From Vibrio bathopelagicus (GTDB taxonomy: Bacteria; Pseudomonadota; Gammaproteobacteria; Enterobacterales; Vibrionaceae), in the NCBI RefSeq assembly GCF_014879975.1, contig NZ_CP062500.1:1798001-1862000 (forward strand): 64,000 bases of DNA, in the 5' to 3' direction. Shown here one piece after another: positions 9,166 through 19,399 of the stretch (position 1 is the stretch's first letter; every line of letters begins with the position of its first letter). The notes under the pieces are model-generated. The model had not been told where the DNA came from. It saw only the letters and a program-made list of their open reading frames with translations, and made no database searches. The position numbers and the translations under genes are program-made.

Positions 9166-9175
9166 GAACGCTGTC

Positions 9176-9895
9176 ATGAGTATAAAAATAACAACGCAGC
9201 AAATTTCAATGCGCTACAAAGAGCGTGTTTTGTTCCACATCCCAGAACTGTCGATCGGCCCTAACGATGCTATTTATCTCAAAGGCGATAACGGTGTTGG
9301 CAAAACGACCCTACTTAAAATCTTGTCAGGATTGATCAAGCCGAGCTCTGGCCGTATTCAGTCCCCGACACAAAGCTGGCAACACAGCCTGTTTCCTAGG
9401 CTAAAATTTAAAGACATCATTTATCTACACCAAACCCCTTACCTTTTTGATGGCTCGGTGTACCAAAATGTCGCTTATGGCATTCGCTTTAATAAAGAGA
9501 GCCAAAAAGATAAGCGAGCTCAAATAATTAATGCGTTGAGGATGGTAGGTTTAGAAACCCTAGCAGACGAGCACATTTCTGTTTTGTCTGGTGGTGAGCG
9601 TCAACGCGTAGCAATGGCACGAGCTTGGATTCTCAAGCCTTCAATCTTACTGATGGACGAACCAAGTGCTTCTTTAGACAAAGAATCTATTGAAAGATTG
9701 GTCATTATGGCCGAAGATCTTCTTCAGAGAGGCGCGAGTTTGGTCATCACTAGCCACCAAACTAACGCGTTAACCGATTTATGTAAGAAGCAGTGGTGGA
9801 TCAAAGACAACACTTTGACTGAATCACCGCTTCTTCAAGTTATTAAAAAGAACAAAGCACAAGAGAATATTTATGTTGCTTCCAACGCAAACTAG
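9176..9895 (+). CDS. tupC: Tungstate ABC transporter, ATP-binding protein
   Basis: A 239-residue ABC ATPase. Walker A is GDNGVGKTT (about residues 39-47), the signature motif [14 protein letters not shown] (about 139-152), Walker [11 protein letters not shown], and the switch histidine lies in ITSHQ. It powers import by TupB. Its last 23 bases overlap the start of mobA in another frame, so oxyanion uptake is translationally linked to cofactor synthesis. Confidence 0.92.
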   Translation: MSIKITTQQISMRYKERVLFHIPELSIGPNDAIYLKGDNGVGKTTLLKILSGLIKPSSGRIQSPTQSWQHSLFPRLKFKDIIYLHQTPYLFDGSVYQNVAYGIRFNKESQKDKRAQIINALRMVGLETLADEHISVLSGGERQRVAMARAWILKPSILLMDEPSASLDKESIERLVIMAEDLLQRGASLVITSHQTNALTDLCKKQWWIKDNTLTESPLLQVIKKNKAQENIYVASNAN

Positions 9896-10457
9896 TTGGG
9901 TTATTTTGGCTGGCGGACAAGCCAGCCGTATGGGCGGAAAAGATAAAGGGCTCGTTGAGCTCAACGGTTCTCCGCTTATTCAATACGTTATAGACAAGCT
10001 GTCACAACAAGATGTCAGCATTACCATCAATGCCAACCGTAACCTCGACAGTTACCAAGCATTTGCTCCGGTTGTTTCCGATTCATTCCCTGATTATCCT
10101 GGCCCTTTGGGTGGGATTCACGCTGGTCTTAAAAACGCGAACACAGATTGGGTCGGATTTGTTCCTTGCGACAGTCCCCAAATCAGTGACGACCTTGTTG
10201 AGCGTTTTTGTGCAGCGGTAAAAGAAGACAGCGACATTCTAGTGGCTCACGATGGCGAATTTAAGCAACCTGTATTCACCCTGTTCCACAAACGTGTTCT
10301 GCCAAAGTTAGAAGCGTTTTTAGAGCGTGGCGACCGCAAGATCATCTTGTTATACAAAGAGTGTGTGACTGAGTACGTAGACTTTAGCGACGCGCCTAAC
10401 TGCTTTGTTAACCTCAATACGCCAGAAGAACTCACCCAATTTGGAACGCTTCAATAA
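9873..10457 (+). CDS. mobA: Molybdenum cofactor guanylyltransferase
   Basis: The 194-residue MobA transfers GMP from GTP to molybdopterin, making the bis-MGD cofactor used by DMSO-reductase-family enzymes. The N-terminus carries the nucleotide-binding signature [15 protein letters not shown] (about residues 12-26), and a VPCDSP metal/catalytic segment lies near residue 93. The length is normal for the family. It overlaps tupC by 23 bases and shares one base with the next gene (TAATG), giving a tightly coupled operon. Confidence 0.95.
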   Translation: MLLPTQTSWVILAGGQASRMGGKDKGLVELNGSPLIQYVIDKLSQQDVSITINANRNLDSYQAFAPVVSDSFPDYPGPLGGIHAGLKNANTDWVGFVPCDSPQISDDLVERFCAAVKEDSDILVAHDGEFKQPVFTLFHKRVLPKLEAFLERGDRKIILLYKECVTEYVDFSDAPNCFVNLNTPEELTQFGTLQ

Positions 10458-12274
10458 TGAAAGATTCAGAACAACGCCCTAACCTTCCTTTATTGGGCTT
10501 TGCTGCTTATAGCGGCACAGGCAAAACAACAGTACTTGAAGCGTTGCTGCCTCTGCTGACTAATGCGGGTTTAAAAGTGGGTGTTCTTAAACACGCTCAC
10601 CACGATTTCGATGTCGATAAGCCAGGTAAAGACAGTTATCGCCTTCGTAAAGCAGGCGCAAATCAAATGCTGATTGCATCGCGTAATCGTCACGTGATGA
10701 TGACTGAGACTCCAGAAGCGGAAGCCGATTTTGATTACCTGCTAACTCGCTTTGATACCAATACGCTTGATCTGATTTTGGTTGAAGGGTGCAAGAATAT
10801 TGCTTTCCCTAAAATTGAATTGCACAGAGATGAAGTTGGTAAACCTTGGTTGTACCAAAACGATGACAACATTATTGCTATCGCCGCAGACAGCCACGTT
10901 GAATCTGACCTGCCTCAAATGGCAATCAGTGACTTAGAAGCGATTCGTGATTTCATCATCGAATATGCTCAGTCATTCGACCCTTCATCGACAATAAGCA
11001 AAATAGCGTCGTGTTCATCTTCAAAAGACGATACACCTGTCGTGTGTTGTGACTCCTTCTCTCCTGCTGGTCTAAGCGTTACGCAAGGTCAGAAAAAGAT
11101 CGTCGATAGTATTGATGCGTTGGTTCTAACTGAATCCGTTGAGTTAGAAAAAGGCTACGGTCGCGTACTAGCTGAAGATGTAGTCTCGCCAATCAATGTG
11201 CCTCAAAACACCAACTCTGCGATGGATGGCTACGCAATCCGTAGTGAAGATTTAGAACTGGATAGCTACCAATTGGTTGCGGAAGTTATGGCTGGTCACA
11301 GCTACGATAAAACCGTTCAACAAGGTGAAGCCGTTAAGATCATGACAGGTGCTCCAATGCCTGAAGGCGTTGATGTTGTTGTGATGCGAGAGCAAGCCGT
11401 TCAAGAAGGCGACACAGTTAGCTTCCCTGACGCTAAAATCTCGGTAGGACAAAATGTCCGTATGGCGGGTGAAGATTTAGAAATCGGTCAACCTGTCTTT
11501 ACTCGTGGTACACGAATCGAAGCGCCAGAAATGGGCATGATGGCGTCACTGGGTTTTGGTACTTGCCCTGTCCTACGTAAAGTGAAAGTTGGAGTGTTCT
11601 CTACTGGTGATGAAGTTCAAGCGCCGGGTAGTGAGCAGAAGCCGAACTCTATCTACGACTCGAACCGTTTTACGATCATCGGCATGCTTCAAAAGCTGGG
11701 TTGCGACATCGTTGACTACGGCATCATTGAAGATGACGAACAAAAGATGATGGATGTACTTCATGCTGCGTCGTTAGAGACCGACATGGTTCTGACTTCA
11801 GGTGGCGTGTCTGTCGGTGATGCTGACTACATCAAACTCGCATTAGATAAGTTGGGTGAGATTAACTTTTGGCGTATCAACATGCGTCCGGGTCGCCCTC
11901 TTGCTTACGGCAAAATTGAAGACAAACCTTTCTTCGGTTTACCGGGCAACCCAGTAGCCGTTATGGTGTCGTTCATTAACTTTGTAGAACCAGCTATTCG
12001 TAAGCTACAAGGTCAAACCAACTGGACACCAGTGAAAGCGAACGCGGTAGCGACTGAGCAATTACGATCTCGTCAAGGTCGTACTGAGTTCAGCCGCGGA
12101 GTGTTCTCAATGAACGAATCCGGCGTGCTTGAAGTGAAAACAACGGGTAAGCAAGGTTCAGGTATTCTGCGTTCAATGAGCGAAGCGAACTGCTTAATCG
12201 AAATCTCTCCAGCGGTTGATACCGTAAAAGTTGGTGAGACGGTAACGATCATTCCACTGCAAGGCCGTGTTTAA
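10457..12274 (+). CDS. moeA: MobB-MoeA fusion protein (molybdenum cofactor synthesis)
   Basis: A 605-residue fusion. Residues 1-175 are MobB-like, with P-loop YSGTGKTT near residue 17 and the VEGCK segment; they bind GTP and partner MobA. Residues about 200-605 are MoeA, the molybdopterin molybdenumtransferase that inserts the metal into adenylylated molybdopterin. MoeA marks include NTNSAMDGYAI, MTGAPMPEGVD, GGVSVGDADY and RPGRPLAYG, with a C-terminal beta domain. A linker around 175-200 joins the parts. It overlaps mobA by one base. Fusion puts metal insertion and nucleotide attachment in one chain. Because the operon begins with a tungstate-type transporter, the metal inserted under inducing conditions may be tungsten or molybdenum. 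Confidence 0.95.
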   Translation: MKDSEQRPNLPLLGFAAYSGTGKTTVLEALLPLLTNAGLKVGVLKHAHHDFDVDKPGKDSYRLRKAGANQMLIASRNRHVMMTETPEAEADFDYLLTRFDTNTLDLILVEGCKNIAFPKIELHRDEVGKPWLYQNDDNIIAIAADSHVESDLPQMAISDLEAIRDFIIEYAQSFDPSSTISKIASCSSSKDDTPVVCCDSFSPAGLSVTQGQKKIVDSIDALVLTESVELEKGYGRVLAEDVVSPINVPQNTNSAMDGYAIRSEDLELDSYQLVAEVMAGHSYDKTVQQGEAVKIMTGAPMPEGVDVVVMREQAVQEGDTVSFPDAKISVGQNVRMAGEDLEIGQPVFTRGTRIEAPEMGMMASLGFGTCPVLRKVKVGVFSTGDEVQAPGSEQKPNSIYDSNRFTIIGMLQKLGCDIVDYGIIEDDEQKMMDVLHAASLETDMVLTSGGVSVGDADYIKLALDKLGEINFWRINMRPGRPLAYGKIEDKPFFGLPGNPVAVMVSFINFVEPAIRKLQGQTNWTPVKANAVATEQLRSRQGRTEFSRGVFSMNESGVLEVKTTGKQGSGILRSMSEANCLIEISPAVDTVKVGETVTIIPLQGRV

Positions 12275-12350
12275 TTGAAGGTTCAATGAGACCTAAATTG
12301 ACTTAGTAGTTCTTTAATTGACTTAGAAGCTCCTTGCAAAAACATAGACG

Positions 12351-12390
12351 AAGCCCCTTCTATCGAGCTTTCGATGTTAAGGGGCTTTTT
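12351..12390 (+). terminator. Rho-independent terminator of the tup-mob-moe operon
   Basis: AAGCCCCTT (12351-12359) pairs with AAGGGGCTT (12379-12387), with an inner ATCGA/TCGAT extension, followed by a T-run. Confidence 0.85.
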
Positions 12391-12558
12391 GTTCTGTTCG
12401 TTTCGTAAAAGACAACCTGTCTAGTCCCTAAAAGACAGAAAGCTCAAATCGCGATAAGCGTGAAGAACGATAATCTTAAGATTTTTTATCATAACCTTGA
12501 GCCACGTACTGTTTTTATGTAGAGTGCGCGCAAAGTAATAATTCTATTGGAGAGCATC

Positions 12559-12825
12559 ATGGCTCGTACCATTCTGTACACTTACAAAGACGAAGACAAA
12601 GAGTTACTGTTTTCGAAACAAGAACACCGCACGATCCAAGAAGCTGTAGCTGCAGCTGAAGGTATCGACATCACTGAGTATCTAAAAACTGAGCAACAGC
12701 TTGAGTTTATTTCTGATACTAAAGCGGTTCGTAACTACCAAGATAACTATTTCCGCAAGCTTGGCTTTACTAAGCTTACGTTGAAGCAAAAAGACAACCT
12801 TGGTGTTGGTAAAAAGAAGAAGTAA
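12559..12825 (+). CDS. Small DUF2960-like protein
   Basis: The protein has 88 residues from the ATG at 12559, chosen because GGAG at 12549-12552 is at ideal spacing; a TTG at 12547 lies inside that ribosome site. It is charged, with a lysine-rich tail (GVGKKKK). It resembles the conserved Vibrio/Shewanella family DUF2960 (MARTI start, EHRTIQEAVAAAEG, NYFRKLGF); this is from memory of the family. There is no membrane segment or signal. Function is unknown. Confidence 0.85.
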   Translation: MARTILYTYKDEDKELLFSKQEHRTIQEAVAAAEGIDITEYLKTEQQLEFISDTKAVRNYQDNYFRKLGFTKLTLKQKDNLGVGKKKK

Positions 12826-12833
12826 GCCCTCTG

Positions 12834-12875
12834 GCTTCTAGCTTCTAGCTTCTAGCTTCTAGCTTCTAGCTTCTA
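12834..12875. repeat. Tandem heptanucleotide repeat (GCTTCTA x6)
   Basis: There are six perfect copies of GCTTCTA in the intergenic space after the DUF2960-like gene, just ahead of a terminator. Not coding. Length variation by slippage is likely. Confidence 0.95.
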
Positions 12876-12897
12876 GCAACGAAAACACCGAACAATA

Positions 12898-12935
12898 AAA
12901 AATGCCGCAACCTCTTTCGAGATTGCGGCATTTTT
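12898..12935. terminator. Bidirectional terminator
   Basis: AAAAATGCCGCAA and TTGCGGCATTTTT form a perfect 13-bp stem, with T-runs on both strands. It serves the convergent DUF2960-like and nagK genes. Confidence 0.9.
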
Positions 12936-12972
12936 ATTTATGCTTTTTACCTAGCTTAGCATTAAGTTGAGA

Positions 12973-13881
12973 TTACTTAATGTTAAGGAATGCAGCACCA
13001 CGAACGCCGCCTGAATCACCGTGTTTCGCTTTGATGATCTTAGGGCACTTAGCTACAGAAAGCAGGTACTTAGGTATGCGCTTTGGCATTTCTTCGTAGA
13101 TAAGTTCGAAGTTAGAAAGACCACCACCCAGTGCAACAACATGTGGGTCAAGACCTGTAAACAGGTTTGCAAAACAGATAGCCAATAGCTCCATGAAGCG
13201 ATCTACGTGCTCCGCCGCTTTTGCTTCACCTTCGTTGTATGCTTGGATGATTTCAATCGCTTTCTTCTTCTCACCGAAGTAGTGCTCATAAATCAATTCG
13301 AAGCCACGACCTGATAAGTAACTGTCTAAACAACCTTTCTTACCACAACCACAACCTAATAGCGGTGCGTTGTCTCCAAGGTGGAACCACGCATCAATAG
13401 GAAGACGCATATGGCCTAGCTCACCCGCAACGTGGTTACGACCAGAGAAAACTTTGCCTTCATAAACTAAACCGCCACCGAAGCCCGTGCCTAGAATTAG
13501 GCCAGCCACTGATGGTTCATCTTTAAGTTCATCATCCCATGCTTCTGAAAGCGCAAAACAGTTCGCATCGTTCTCGATTTTTACACTACGACCAATAAGC
13601 GCTTCTAAGTCTTTACGTAGTGGCTTACCTGTTGAAGCCGGTACGTTAACAACAAGCATTGTGCCATCGTCTGCGTTTTCCATGCCAGGAAGACCAAGGC
13701 CAATTTTGCCTTCGCAAGAGAATTCGCTGTCGTATTTTTTAACTAAACCAGCAATCGTATCAAGTAGTAGTTGATAGTCGTCTGTTGGTGTTGGAACACG
13801 TTCTGTTGCTACTCGCTCAAGTTTCTCATTGAATGCACCAAACTCAATTTTTGTGCCGCCAACATCGAAGCCGTAATACAT
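12973..13881 (-). CDS. nagK: N-acetylglucosamine kinase (ROK family)
   Basis: The 302-residue cytoplasmic kinase phosphorylates GlcNAc to GlcNAc-6-phosphate, salvaging amino sugar from wall turnover and chitin. It shows the ATP-binding N-terminus ([14 protein letters not shown]), the catalytic Asp region ([13 protein letters not shown]), sugar-contact residues in ELGHMRL, and the ROK zinc cluster ([15 protein letters not shown], about residues 180-194). The length matches E. coli NagK. Single gene with its own terminator; the ATG at 13881 is preceded by GGAGAGATTTC. Confidence 0.93.
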   Translation of the reverse strand: MYYGFDVGGTKIEFGAFNEKLERVATERVPTPTDDYQLLLDTIAGLVKKYDSEFSCEGKIGLGLPGMENADDGTMLVVNVPASTGKPLRKDLEALIGRSVKIENDANCFALSEAWDDELKDEPSVAGLILGTGFGGGLVYEGKVFSGRNHVAGELGHMRLPIDAWFHLGDNAPLLGCGCGKKGCLDSYLSGRGFELIYEHYFGEKKKAIEIIQAYNEGEAKAAEHVDRFMELLAICFANLFTGLDPHVVALGGGLSNFELIYEEMPKRIPKYLLSVAKCPKIIKAKHGDSGGVRGAAFLNIK

Positions 13882-14044
13882 GAAATCTCTCCAATTTTTC
13901 CCTAAATTCGGGCAAATAAATTTTTTAAATTAAACAACTGAGGAGCATTATCCATAACACTCCCCCTACAAACCGTGATAGATAACAAACTTATCTCGTG
14001 ATCGAGTCTGTTTGAACAACAAGTCAGCACAAAGCGGTTAAAGG

Positions 14045-14785
14045 TTAGAGTGAAGTCTCACTTTTACTGTGTTCTATGAAAGCGTTCAGGCTAGGTTTGG
14101 TCGGATCTGACTTATAACGCGTCTTACTTAGCATGTAGCTTTCGCGAAATGCTTCAAACCATAGCTGTAAAGTCTTGGCGCCCTGCTGTTCGCCCGCTTG
14201 CTTTAATACTAAGCTCGCGACTTCTGCAGTAGAAAGGTGTTGTTCGTTGTCTGACTTACGCATCATGTATTGAGAAACCGATTCAGGCTCAATCGATAAT
14301 ACAGGTAAATCTTGTAGATATTCTGAACGACGGAAGATACGTCGTGCTTCACGCCAACTGCCATCAATGAAAATCAGCAATAACGTTTTGTTTGGGTTAC
14401 GCATTTGTGGCAGATCTTGAACCACGCGCGTTTTGTCGTCGGTATAGTCTTCAGGGAATACGATCACGGGTTGGTATTTGTCATCTTTGAGGACATCCAA
14501 CATCTCTTGATTTGGCTCAGTACGATGCCAAAGGTACGCGTAGCTGTCCTTAACCGTGTCGACAATGAGTCGCCCAGTATTGCTTGGTTTCAAGATTTCG
14601 TTATCTGACAAAATCAACATGGTGGCGACGTTCGTATCTATGTTTGGTTGATGCTCACAGATACAGCTGTCTTGTTTGATTTTGCAATACTCACATCGAA
14701 CCACTTTACAACCGCGTGCATTAAACGGCTTAGTAGCAATGGATAAACGGTGTTGGTATAAACGGTGGAAAGCGTGGATTCTCAT
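14045..14785 (-). CDS. tapT: tRNA-uridine aminocarboxypropyltransferase (DTW domain)
   Basis: The protein has 246 residues from the ATG at 14785; a TTG two codons upstream is the only alternative. It is a DTW-domain protein of the YfiP/TapT family, which adds the 3-amino-3-carboxypropyl group from S-adenosylmethionine to uridine 47 of tRNA (acp3U). The N-terminal zinc cluster is visible (CEYCKIKQDSCIC, about residues 31-43), as is the family motif region IDGSWREAR (D-x-x-W, about 143-151). Monocistronic. Confidence 0.88.
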   Translation of the reverse strand: MRIHAFHRLYQHRLSIATKPFNARGCKVVRCEYCKIKQDSCICEHQPNIDTNVATMLILSDNEILKPSNTGRLIVDTVKDSYAYLWHRTEPNQEMLDVLKDDKYQPVIVFPEDYTDDKTRVVQDLPQMRNPNKTLLLIFIDGSWREARRIFRRSEYLQDLPVLSIEPESVSQYMMRKSDNEQHLSTAEVASLVLKQAGEQQGAKTLQLWFEAFRESYMLSKTRYKSDPTKPSLNAFIEHSKSETSL

Positions 14786-14863
14786 GGACAATAACGACAG
14801 ATAGAACTAGAAAAGTGGCACGATTGTACTTACAGTGGCTTGATAATGATAGAAGGAATTCTT

Positions 14864-15658
14864 ATGCAGGACCCAGCACTACTACGCCTTGTTTGTTTTA
14901 TCACCGCTTTCACGTTGTGCGCGTTGTGGGAATATCGAGCCCCTCGAAAAACGCTGACCCAGAGTAAATGGTTTCGTTGGGGGAATAACTTCTCTTTGAT
15001 GGCTCTTAACAGCGTTTTAATGGCGACATTAATACCTGTTGCGGCCTTTCAAGCTGCGATTATTGCTGGGCAAAATCAATGGGGTCTGTTTAACACTGTC
15101 TCATTGCCTTTTGAAATCACCGTATTTTTGTGTGTCGTGTTGTTGGATTTAGCAATTTATACACAGCACTTAGTCTTTCATCGAATTCCCCTGCTTTGGA
15201 AACTACACAGAGTTCATCATGCTGATCTCGATATCGATGTGACAACTGGTACCCGTTTCCACCCGATTGAGATGATCTTATCGATGTTGATTAAAGTCGC
15301 GTTGATTTTTGTACTCGGCGTTCCGGCGTTAGCTGTGGTGATATTCGAAGTGGTGTTAAATGTGAGTGCGATGTTCAACCATAGCAATGGTCGACTGCCT
15401 CTGTGGCTGGATAAACAATTACGTAAAGTGATTGTCACGCCCGACATGCACCGTGTTCACCACTCCGTCATTGTTAAAGAAACCCATTCGAACTTTGGTT
15501 TCTTCTTATCAGTATGGGACATTTGGTTCAAAACCTATCGCGCTCAACCCAAGCTTGGCCATGACAAGGTCAGTATTGGTGTTCCAGAAATACGCGATGG
15601 AAAAGAGCAGCGATTGGATAAACTGATCACCCAGCCATTTAGATACAATGAAAAATAG
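14864..15658 (+). CDS. Sterol desaturase / fatty acid hydroxylase family membrane protein
   Basis: The protein has 264 residues from the ATG at 14864, preceded by AGAAGGA at good spacing; the longer frame back to 14840 starts at a TTG. It is an integral membrane di-iron oxygenase fold with several membrane helices. The histidine boxes are HRIPLLWKLHRVHH, FHPIE, and HRVHHS near the C-terminus, which together coordinate the diiron centre. Substrate is unknown; relatives act on sterols, carotenoids or lipid chains. Confidence 0.88.
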   Translation: MQDPALLRLVCFITAFTLCALWEYRAPRKTLTQSKWFRWGNNFSLMALNSVLMATLIPVAAFQAAIIAGQNQWGLFNTVSLPFEITVFLCVVLLDLAIYTQHLVFHRIPLLWKLHRVHHADLDIDVTTGTRFHPIEMILSMLIKVALIFVLGVPALAVVIFEVVLNVSAMFNHSNGRLPLWLDKQLRKVIVTPDMHRVHHSVIVKETHSNFGFFLSVWDIWFKTYRAQPKLGHDKVSIGVPEIRDGKEQRLDKLITQPFRYNEK

Positions 15659-15695
15659 AATGCTAACGTTACGCTTTTAGGCCTGCGGGAAGAAC

Positions 15696-15734
15696 AACAG
15701 AAAAGGCAGAGTCTTTAACTCTGCCTTTTCTGTT
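15696..15734. terminator. Bidirectional terminator
   Basis: 17-base perfect arms (15696-15712 and 15718-15734) enclose a 5-base loop. The A/T-rich stem ends allow termination from both convergent genes. Confidence 0.85.
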
Positions 15735-15785
15735 GATTCTATTTCGTTTCCTACATGCTAGGTCGACAACTCCCTTTTCCCAGTG

Positions 15786-17840
15786 CTACCTTTCAGCTTG
15801 CAACTGGTACTTGTGAAGCATTGCTTGCTGATGCCCTGCGATCTCGGCGACTTGTTCCGAGCTTTCAATCATAGATTCTAACTGCAATTTGGTATCTTCA
15901 CCCTGCTCTGATACCCGGGTGATTGAATGCGTCACATCGACAGTGGCACGTGCTTGTTGTTCTGTCGCGACCATGATTTGCTCGACTCGCCCTTTAATCT
16001 GGCTCACTGCAACTTCAATTTTTTCAAAAGCTTGCTTAACATCACCACTGGTTTGCATCGCATTGGCCATTTCGCTTCGAGACTCAGTCACCGCCGAGCG
16101 AGAGCGGCCAGCTGCAGCGACCAATTCATTCATCATATTGCGAATGTTAGTGGTTTGTTGAGAAGTGCCGCTGGCTAACTTTCTAACTTCATCAGCAACC
16201 ACAGCAAAGCCTCGACCTTGTTCACCTGCTCGCGCTGCTTCGATTGCGGCGTTCAATGCCAGCAAGTTGGTGTTTTCTGCAATACCGCTGATCACGTCGA
16301 CCATTTCACGGATCTGTTTAACGCGTTCGTCGAGGTCGGTCATCGATTCTTCGTTGAGACTCAAAGAGTGTTCCAGAGCTTGCAGGCGTTGTTGATTGAG
16401 TCCGACAACTTGGCTGCCAGTTACCGATTCGTTTTCAGCAAGTAACGCGTCGTCATTTGATGCATTCGAAATTCGTGCAATTTCACCAATCGAGGCTTCA
16501 AGCTCAGTAATCGTTGTAATCATGTTCTGCAACGATTCGTTCTGCTCATTCAAGCTAGAATTAGTTTGTTCGGCGGCGTCATGGCTTACTTCAGCGGTTT
16601 GGTAGAGCGTTTCACAGTTACGTGTCACCAAGCGCACGGAATCTGCTGTTGAATCGACCACGGTATTCAGTTTCGATGCAATCACTTGTAACTCTAAAGG
16701 ACCCACTAATGCGCTTTGCTTTGAAAAATCATGATCTGCAAGCAAACTTAACTGTTGAGTAATATTTTTCAGGCCTTTGTTGACCCAGCGACGTAACACT
16801 AACCAAGAAATCACGATGATTACGGCGATCACGAGGCCGCTAATAAACAACACTCGGTCAATATTGGTAATGGTCTGGTTAACGACTAGCTCGCTCTTAT
16901 CAATCAACTGAGAGGCGGTAGAAGATAATTGGTTCAGTGTGTTGATGACGGTGTTCGCTAAAGAAATCACTTCAGCGAGATCTTGTTCTTGTTGTTGAAC
17001 TAACTCTAATTTCAATAGCAATTGCTTGATAACGCCTTGTTCGGTGAAGCCCTGTTTTACCATTTCATAAGGTGCGGTTAGGCTTGCGAATTCAGCAATG
17101 TCTGGGTGCCAATCTGCAAAGTCGCTGTAAGCCAAGTTAAGACCCGCAATTCGGTTTCTTAATTGGCGATATTCGTCTTCTGCTTTCTCGATGTCAGATT
17201 GCATCATCAACATCAAGAAGGTATTTGCCATTGCTAACGCACTTGAAGTGAAACGATTCGCTGCATCACTGGCTTCAGGATTATCTTCCACCAAAAATGA
17301 ACTGATACGGTTCATTTCGGGTCCGATCGAACCAACACCGTAACGGAACTCACCCATCTTACTGTCGATCAGGTTTTGCTTATTTTGAATCTCAATCTGG
17401 GCTAGTAGAACCGTGTTGGTCATGGCTTGTAGTTGAGCCATATCATCGATAAGATTTTGTTGTTGTTCTAGAGAGATCGCATCAGGAAAAGATTGGGAGA
17501 TAAAAAGGAGTTCCTCTAGCGTCGTGTTACTCTCGGAAGCGAGTTGATCAATAGATCCTCGTGTTGCATTTAGCGTATTTAAGTCGGTTGATTGGGTGCT
17601 GTAAGTAAGAAGTTTGACTTGTTCTAATACGCTCTGAGTTAATTCCGCGTTGTGCAGTGCAAGCGGTAAAGCCTGTTCCGATAACGTATCAAAATATCCG
17701 CCGACTCGCTCAACACCTCTTATGCTGACCATTGATAAAAAGCTGACAAGTAAAAGAATGGAAATAAAGACAGCACTAACGGTTTGGATGAGCGAGAATG
17801 TATAACGCGAGGGTTTTATTGATAAATTTGTGTCGGGCAT
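15786..17840 (-). CDS. Methyl-accepting chemotaxis protein with long helical periplasmic domain
   Basis: A 684-residue chemoreceptor. The first membrane segment is about residues 16-40 and the second about 336-357. The roughly 300-residue periplasmic part between them is rich in helix and glutamine/leucine, about twice the length of a simple four-helix-bundle sensor, suggesting tandem helical bundles. A HAMP-like stretch follows, then the signalling domain with the conserved tip ([20 protein letters not shown]). There is no C-terminal CheR pentapeptide. The ligand cannot be predicted. Confidence 0.93.
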   Translation of the reverse strand: MPDTNLSIKPSRYTFSLIQTVSAVFISILLLVSFLSMVSIRGVERVGGYFDTLSEQALPLALHNAELTQSVLEQVKLLTYSTQSTDLNTLNATRGSIDQLASESNTTLEELLFISQSFPDAISLEQQQNLIDDMAQLQAMTNTVLLAQIEIQNKQNLIDSKMGEFRYGVGSIGPEMNRISSFLVEDNPEASDAANRFTSSALAMANTFLMLMMQSDIEKAEDEYRQLRNRIAGLNLAYSDFADWHPDIAEFASLTAPYEMVKQGFTEQGVIKQLLLKLELVQQQEQDLAEVISLANTVINTLNQLSSTASQLIDKSELVVNQTITNIDRVLFISGLVIAVIIVISWLVLRRWVNKGLKNITQQLSLLADHDFSKQSALVGPLELQVIASKLNTVVDSTADSVRLVTRNCETLYQTAEVSHDAAEQTNSSLNEQNESLQNMITTITELEASIGEIARISNASNDDALLAENESVTGSQVVGLNQQRLQALEHSLSLNEESMTDLDERVKQIREMVDVISGIAENTNLLALNAAIEAARAGEQGRGFAVVADEVRKLASGTSQQTTNIRNMMNELVAAAGRSRSAVTESRSEMANAMQTSGDVKQAFEKIEVAVSQIKGRVEQIMVATEQQARATVDVTHSITRVSEQGEDTKLQLESMIESSEQVAEIAGHQQAMLHKYQLQAER

Positions 17841-17944
17841 GTGAAATCCAGTTTGACTACGAAAAGAGATATCCTTAAGTTAGTTCGTATACTAGAAGTC
17901 CTTGATGACGTTTTTATTTCATTTTTTTTTCAGAAGAGTTACAT

Positions 17945-18430
17945 ATGAAATTCAGGAAAATGCTTGCAGTTACAATAACTTTCGCAACATTAGCTGCATG
18001 TAGCTCAACACCACCGCCCCCTCACTTCAGTCAAGTCGCACAGAAACCCTTATCAAAATCAGAACAATTGACTGTTAATGCCTATATGAGTGTGTATGAC
18101 CAGTGGAAAGGTGTGCCTTATCACTTTGGTGGCACGTCATTTAGAGGTGTTGATTGCTCTGCATTTGTTCAAATTGCAGTACAAAATGCGACTCAGCAAG
18201 CACTGCCAAGGACGACAAAAGATCAGAGTCAACAAGGAAAAGAAATCGCATATGAGCAAGCGATAAGTGGTGATCTGGTTTTTTTCAAAACCTCACCAAA
18301 GGTTCGACATGTAGGCGTTTATCTGGGAAACAAACAGTTCCTACATGCGTCTACGTCTAAAGGCGTGATTATCTCAAGGCTTGATAACCCCTACTGGGCT
18401 TCAAAATTCTGGCACTTTAGACGTATATAG
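17945..18430 (+). CDS. NlpC/P60-family lipoprotein (peptidoglycan hydrolase)
   Basis: A 161-residue lipoprotein, with signal peptide and lipobox ending LAAC at residue 19. The NlpC/P60 cysteine peptidase domain follows, with catalytic Cys71 (GVDCSAF), the histidine in RHVGVYL, and a third polar residue in FLHAST. It is similar in layout to MepS/Spr, which cuts D-Ala-mDAP cross-links to allow wall growth. Monocistronic; the next gene is convergent. Confidence 0.9.
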   Translation: MKFRKMLAVTITFATLAACSSTPPPPHFSQVAQKPLSKSEQLTVNAYMSVYDQWKGVPYHFGGTSFRGVDCSAFVQIAVQNATQQALPRTTKDQSQQGKEIAYEQAISGDLVFFKTSPKVRHVGVYLGNKQFLHASTSKGVIISRLDNPYWASKFWHFRRI

Positions 18431-18484
18431 TTTGAAGTTTATCTGACTTTAATTGCATTGATTTAACGTCAGCGGCAATCGATC

Positions 18485-18829
18485 TTAGTCGTATTTAGCA
18501 ACTGCAGTGTCAAACAAGTTTTTCACTAACGCTATGTATTCATCAAGAAAAACAATCTGTTCGTTCGTCGCTTTCTTAGACCAAACACCTGCCAAAACTT
18601 CACCTAAATCAGCCACAACAGCATCGGCCTCTTTCAACAATTGAAAACGAACGCTGGCATGCAATTCTGGGTTTTGCTCAAAAATGGCCATGATGTTGCT
18701 TGAAATCATGTCTGTTACGATATCTTCGACACTTTCAGTGCCAGTATCACCAGTACCTTTGGTGAATACATCCAGGTTGAATGATAGGTGCTCGATTAAA
18801 GCTAAGTAGCCATCGGTTTCTACAACCAC
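18485..18829 (-). CDS. DUF3802-like small acidic protein
   Basis: The protein has 114 residues. I place the start at a GTG (18829) because GGAGA sits six bases ahead; an upstream TTG would add eight residues. It is acidic and mostly helical, with no membrane segment. It resembles the Vibrio family DUF3802 (VVVETDGYLALIEHL start), recalled from family knowledge. Function is unknown. Confidence 0.75.
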   Translation of the reverse strand: MVVETDGYLALIEHLSFNLDVFTKGTGDTGTESVEDIVTDMISSNIMAIFEQNPELHASVRFQLLKEADAVVADLGEVLAGVWSKKATNEQIVFLDEYIALVKNLFDTAVAKYD

Positions 18830-19399
18830 AATAAATCTCCGTTTTAAGCTCAAGAGTAGATTAATACGTACTTGGCTAATACTATGTAAATTAGGTCATT
18901 TGTCATCATTTTATTATTAAAAGTCGCATTTAAATGATCCTTGTTAGCATTTGAGCTCAAATTTAAATCAATCTCTCAAGCATTAAACAAACCATCGAAT
19001 GAAGCATGGTGAAAAGACCAACAAGAACGTGATTCAATGCCATGCTGACGTTCTACTTAATGTCTGACGAATGCTAACCATCTTATTAGAACCAAATAAG
19101 GTAACGTGTAGACGATACCAATCCGTCCCTTCTTTTCCACTTAACAAGTATCTTATCAGATGCAGATGTGATGCCAGTTCCAAACTGCTGGCTACCTAAC
19201 AAAGTATAATTTCTTTTGTTATATCAAAGGCATTGAGACAGTCCGAGTTCACAAATCCTGTAATTGATGCATATTGATATGAATAAGAGCTAAGAACATT
19301 GACCAGAACGTCTATAAATTGCTCAGATTTATCCTAAACTATTGCTATTAAACTAATTGTATTTAGTATTTTAAACTAACAGTTCTGTGAGGATTTCCT
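18830..19399. other. Gene-free stretch
   Basis: About 570 bases, AT-rich, without a convincing ORF, tRNA or hairpin terminator. The last 150 bases presumably hold the promoter of the fructosamine-kinase-like gene (TTGTATTTAGTATTTTAAACT region). I see nothing else I can support. Confidence 0.5.

Noticed and set aside
12834..12875. Possible CRISPR-like or minisatellite coding repeat
   Set aside because: The unit is only 7 bases without spacers and is intergenic; it is a simple tandem repeat.
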